The notes beneath the pieces were generated by a model. The model saw nothing but the letters and a program-made list of their open reading frames with translations, was not told the origin of the DNA and ran no database searches. The translations under genes and the position numbers were made by a program. A DNA stretch of 25,612 nt from contig JAEENZ010000079.1 of NCBI GenBank assembly GCA_016283985.1, positions 1-25,612 of the forward strand, in the 5' to 3' direction. The stretch's first letter is position 1; the number at the start of each line of letters is the position of its first letter. The stretch comes from Bacteroidales bacterium. GTDB taxonomy: Bacteria; Bacteroidota; Bacteroidia; Bacteroidales; UBA932. Of the stretch, positions 24,491 to 25,612 are shown piece by piece.

Positions 24491-25344
24491 TCGCTACAGG
24501 ATTCTTCGACGGTGTGCACATCGGCCACCGCCTCGTCATCGAGACTCTCGTTTCGGAAGCGCGCAAGCGCGGAGAAGAGAGCCTCGTGCTGACCTTCTGG
24601 CCTCATCCGCGAATCGTTTTGCAGGATGATGCCATGGGTCTCCGCCTGCTCAACACCCCCTCCGAGAAACTGGCCCTCCTGAAGGGGCTGGGTATCGACA
24701 GGGTGGAGCAGCTGGAGTTCACGAAGGAGTTCAGCGAGATGGGGGCGGAGCAGTACCTCCGGGAGGTGGTGATGGAACGTTACGGCGGTACGGCGGTCCT
24801 TCTGGGCTACGACAACCGCATCGGACACGATTCTCTGACTCCCGTCCAGACCGCCGACCTGGCTTCTTCGCTGGGCCTGGAAGTAATCCGTGCGGAAAAG
24901 GTGTCGGCCGTGGGTATCGCAGTGAGTTCCACCAAGATACGCAATGCGCTGAAGGCCGGTGACGTGGAAACGGCATCCATCTACCTGTGCTACGATTATT
25001 GCCTTTCCGGCGAGGTCGTGCACGGCAAGAAACTTGGCCGCACCATTGGTTATCCCACCGCCAATCTGCAACTGGACGAGCCGCTCAAGCTGGTTCCGGC
25101 CGTGGGCGTCTACCTGTCACAGGTGCAGGTAGGAGACAGGTCGTTCTATGGGATGACCAATGTCGGACCCGCGCTGGAAACGCACATCTTCGATTTCGAC
25201 GAGGAGATATACGGAAAAACCATCACCGTGAGTTTCATGAAGAGGGTGCGGGACGAGAACAACTTCGAATCCTTGACGGAACTGCAGGCACAGCTCCGCG
25301 ATGACGAACATTATTGTAAAAAATTGTTATCTTTGCATAAATAA
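24481..25344 (+). CDS. ribF: Bifunctional riboflavin kinase / FMN adenylyltransferase
   Basis: Converts riboflavin to FMN and then FAD. I choose ATG 24481 (287 residues, MAVIATGFFDGVHIGH), which overlaps the phosphorylase stop by 10 bases; an in-frame ATG at 24379 would add 34 unrelated residues inside glgP. N-terminal adenylyltransferase: GFFDGVHIGH at 7-16 (nucleotidyl transferase HxGH-like), VSSTKIR at 148-154. C-terminal flavokinase: GRTIGYPTAN at 186-195 and the FDFDEEIYGK stretch with the catalytic Glu region. The start MAVIATGFFDG is shorter than many RibF proteins, which have about 10-15 more residues before GxFDG. It is not a glycogen gene; it just shares the transcript end. Confidence 0.94.
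   Translation: MAVIATGFFDGVHIGHRLVIETLVSEARKRGEESLVLTFWPHPRIVLQDDAMGLRLLNTPSEKLALLKGLGIDRVEQLEFTKEFSEMGAEQYLREVVMERYGGTAVLLGYDNRIGHDSLTPVQTADLASSLGLEVIRAEKVSAVGIAVSSTKIRNALKAGDVETASIYLCYDYCLSGEVVHGKKLGRTIGYPTANLQLDEPLKLVPAVGVYLSQVQVGDRSFYGMTNVGPALETHIFDFDEEIYGKTITVSFMKRVRDENNFESLTELQAQLRDDEHYCKKLLSLHK
25328..25335 (+). promoter_or_regulatory. Bacteroidota -7 promoter element before greA
   Basis: TATCTTTG matches TAnnTTTG and overlaps the last codons of ribF. No good -33 TTTG lies 19-20 bases upstream. Transcription would start near 25339-25342, giving a leader of about 50 bases that contains the hairpin at 25353-25377. Confidence 0.5.
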
Positions 25345-25352
25345 CCAACCGA

Positions 25353-25383
25353 GGGTTCTGCTGCAAAGGCAGGACTCCTTTTA
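25353..25383 (+). terminator. Terminator-like hairpin between ribF and greA (in the greA leader)
   Basis: GGGTTCTGC (25353-25361) pairs with GCAGGACTC (25369-25377) over nine positions (two G-T wobbles) around a 7-base loop, followed by CTTTTATT. It may end the ribF transcript, or act as an attenuator for greA, because the predicted greA promoter lies upstream of it. The T-run is only four bases. Confidence 0.5.
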
Positions 25384-25392
25384 TTAACCAAT

Positions 25393-25612
25393 ATGGCAGC
25401 AATACACTACATGAGCCAGGAAGGGCTCGACAAACTGAAAAAGGAGCTGGCAGAAGCGTTGGCGCAGCGTCCTGTAATCTCCGCGGCGATTGCGGAGGCC
25501 CGGGAGAAGGGCGATCTCTCCGAAAATGCGGAATACGAATCGGCACGTGAGGCCCAGGGCCTGCTGGAGATGAAAATAGCGAATCTCCAGAACCAGGTGG
25601 CGAACGCCAAGG
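25393..25612 (+). CDS. greA: Transcription elongation factor GreA (5' part, runs off the window)
   Basis: Stimulates RNA polymerase to cleave backtracked transcripts. The 73 codons present give the N-terminal coiled coil: MAAIHYMSQEGLDKLKKEL, then the diagnostic tip AREKGDLSENAEYESAREAQ at residues about 36-55, with the two acidic tip residues (Asp and Glu of GDLSENAEY) that act in the polymerase channel. The C-terminal FKBP-like domain lies beyond the window end. The ATG at 25393 is 10 bases after the hairpin T-run. Confidence 0.95.
   Translation, partial: MAAIHYMSQEGLDKLKKELAEALAQRPVISAAIAEAREKGDLSENAEYESAREAQGLLEMKIANLQNQVANAK

Overview
The window looks like a chromosomal segment of a member of the phylum Bacteroidota, probably Bacteroidales. 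The evidence is: -7 promoter elements of the form TAnnTTTG, sometimes with a TTG/TTTG element 19-20 bases upstream; almost no Shine-Dalgarno sequences; a DUF4783 lipoprotein-size secreted protein; Bacteroidota-style variants of XseA, the glycogen debranching enzyme and the DUF3417-type glucan phosphorylase. GC content is fairly high and even. I see no rRNA, tRNA, CRISPR array, insertion sequence or phage gene, and no intergenic stretch longer than about 70 bases, so this is dense core genome. The genus cannot be fixed from the sequence alone.

Layout. (1) 1-511, minus strand: the 5' part of an unrecognised secreted protein, divergent from dnaX across a 49-base gap carrying a promoter motif for each direction. 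(2) 561-6004: a tightly packed operon dnaX - lptB - NtrC-like response regulator without a DNA-binding domain - cmk - ispH, with gaps or overlaps of 8 bases or less. (3) 6062-10956: efp with its own good promoter, then a DUF4783 secreted protein, rlmH, and a very large NtrY-like histidine kinase with about ten membrane segments, closed by a small hairpin plus T-run. (4) 11007-15503: engB (near-leaderless promoter), prs, a small Cys-rich membrane protein, der, xseA, xseB. (5) 15536-24490: a five-gene glycogen cluster: branching enzyme, amylo-1,6-glucosidase-type debranching enzyme, GT-B glycosyltransferase (likely glycogen synthase), GH57 hydrolase, alpha-glucan phosphorylase. (6) 24481-25612: ribF, overlapping the phosphorylase end, then a promoter, a terminator-like hairpin and the start of greA.

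How the genes work together. Much of the window is ribosome and growth machinery: EngB and Der (ribosome assembly GTPases), RlmH (23S rRNA methylation), EF-P (polyproline translation), GreA (transcript cleavage), DnaX (replication clamp loader), Prs, Cmk, IspH and RibF (nucleotide, isoprenoid and flavin supply), LptB (LPS export). The glycogen cluster contains enzymes for chain elongation, branching, debranching and phosphorolysis, but no ADP-glucose pyrophosphorylase, and its branching enzyme has the sequence character of the eukaryotic-type subfamily. The NtrC-like regulator and the NtrY-like kinase lie about 3 kb apart and may form a two-component pair.

No clearly new defence, mobile or secondary-metabolite system is present. 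The most interesting points are the eukaryote-like glycogen pathway with an altered debranching active-site motif, the regulator lacking a helix-turn-helix paired with an unusual ten-TM kinase, predicted leaderless transcripts, and a terminator-like hairpin inside the greA leader.
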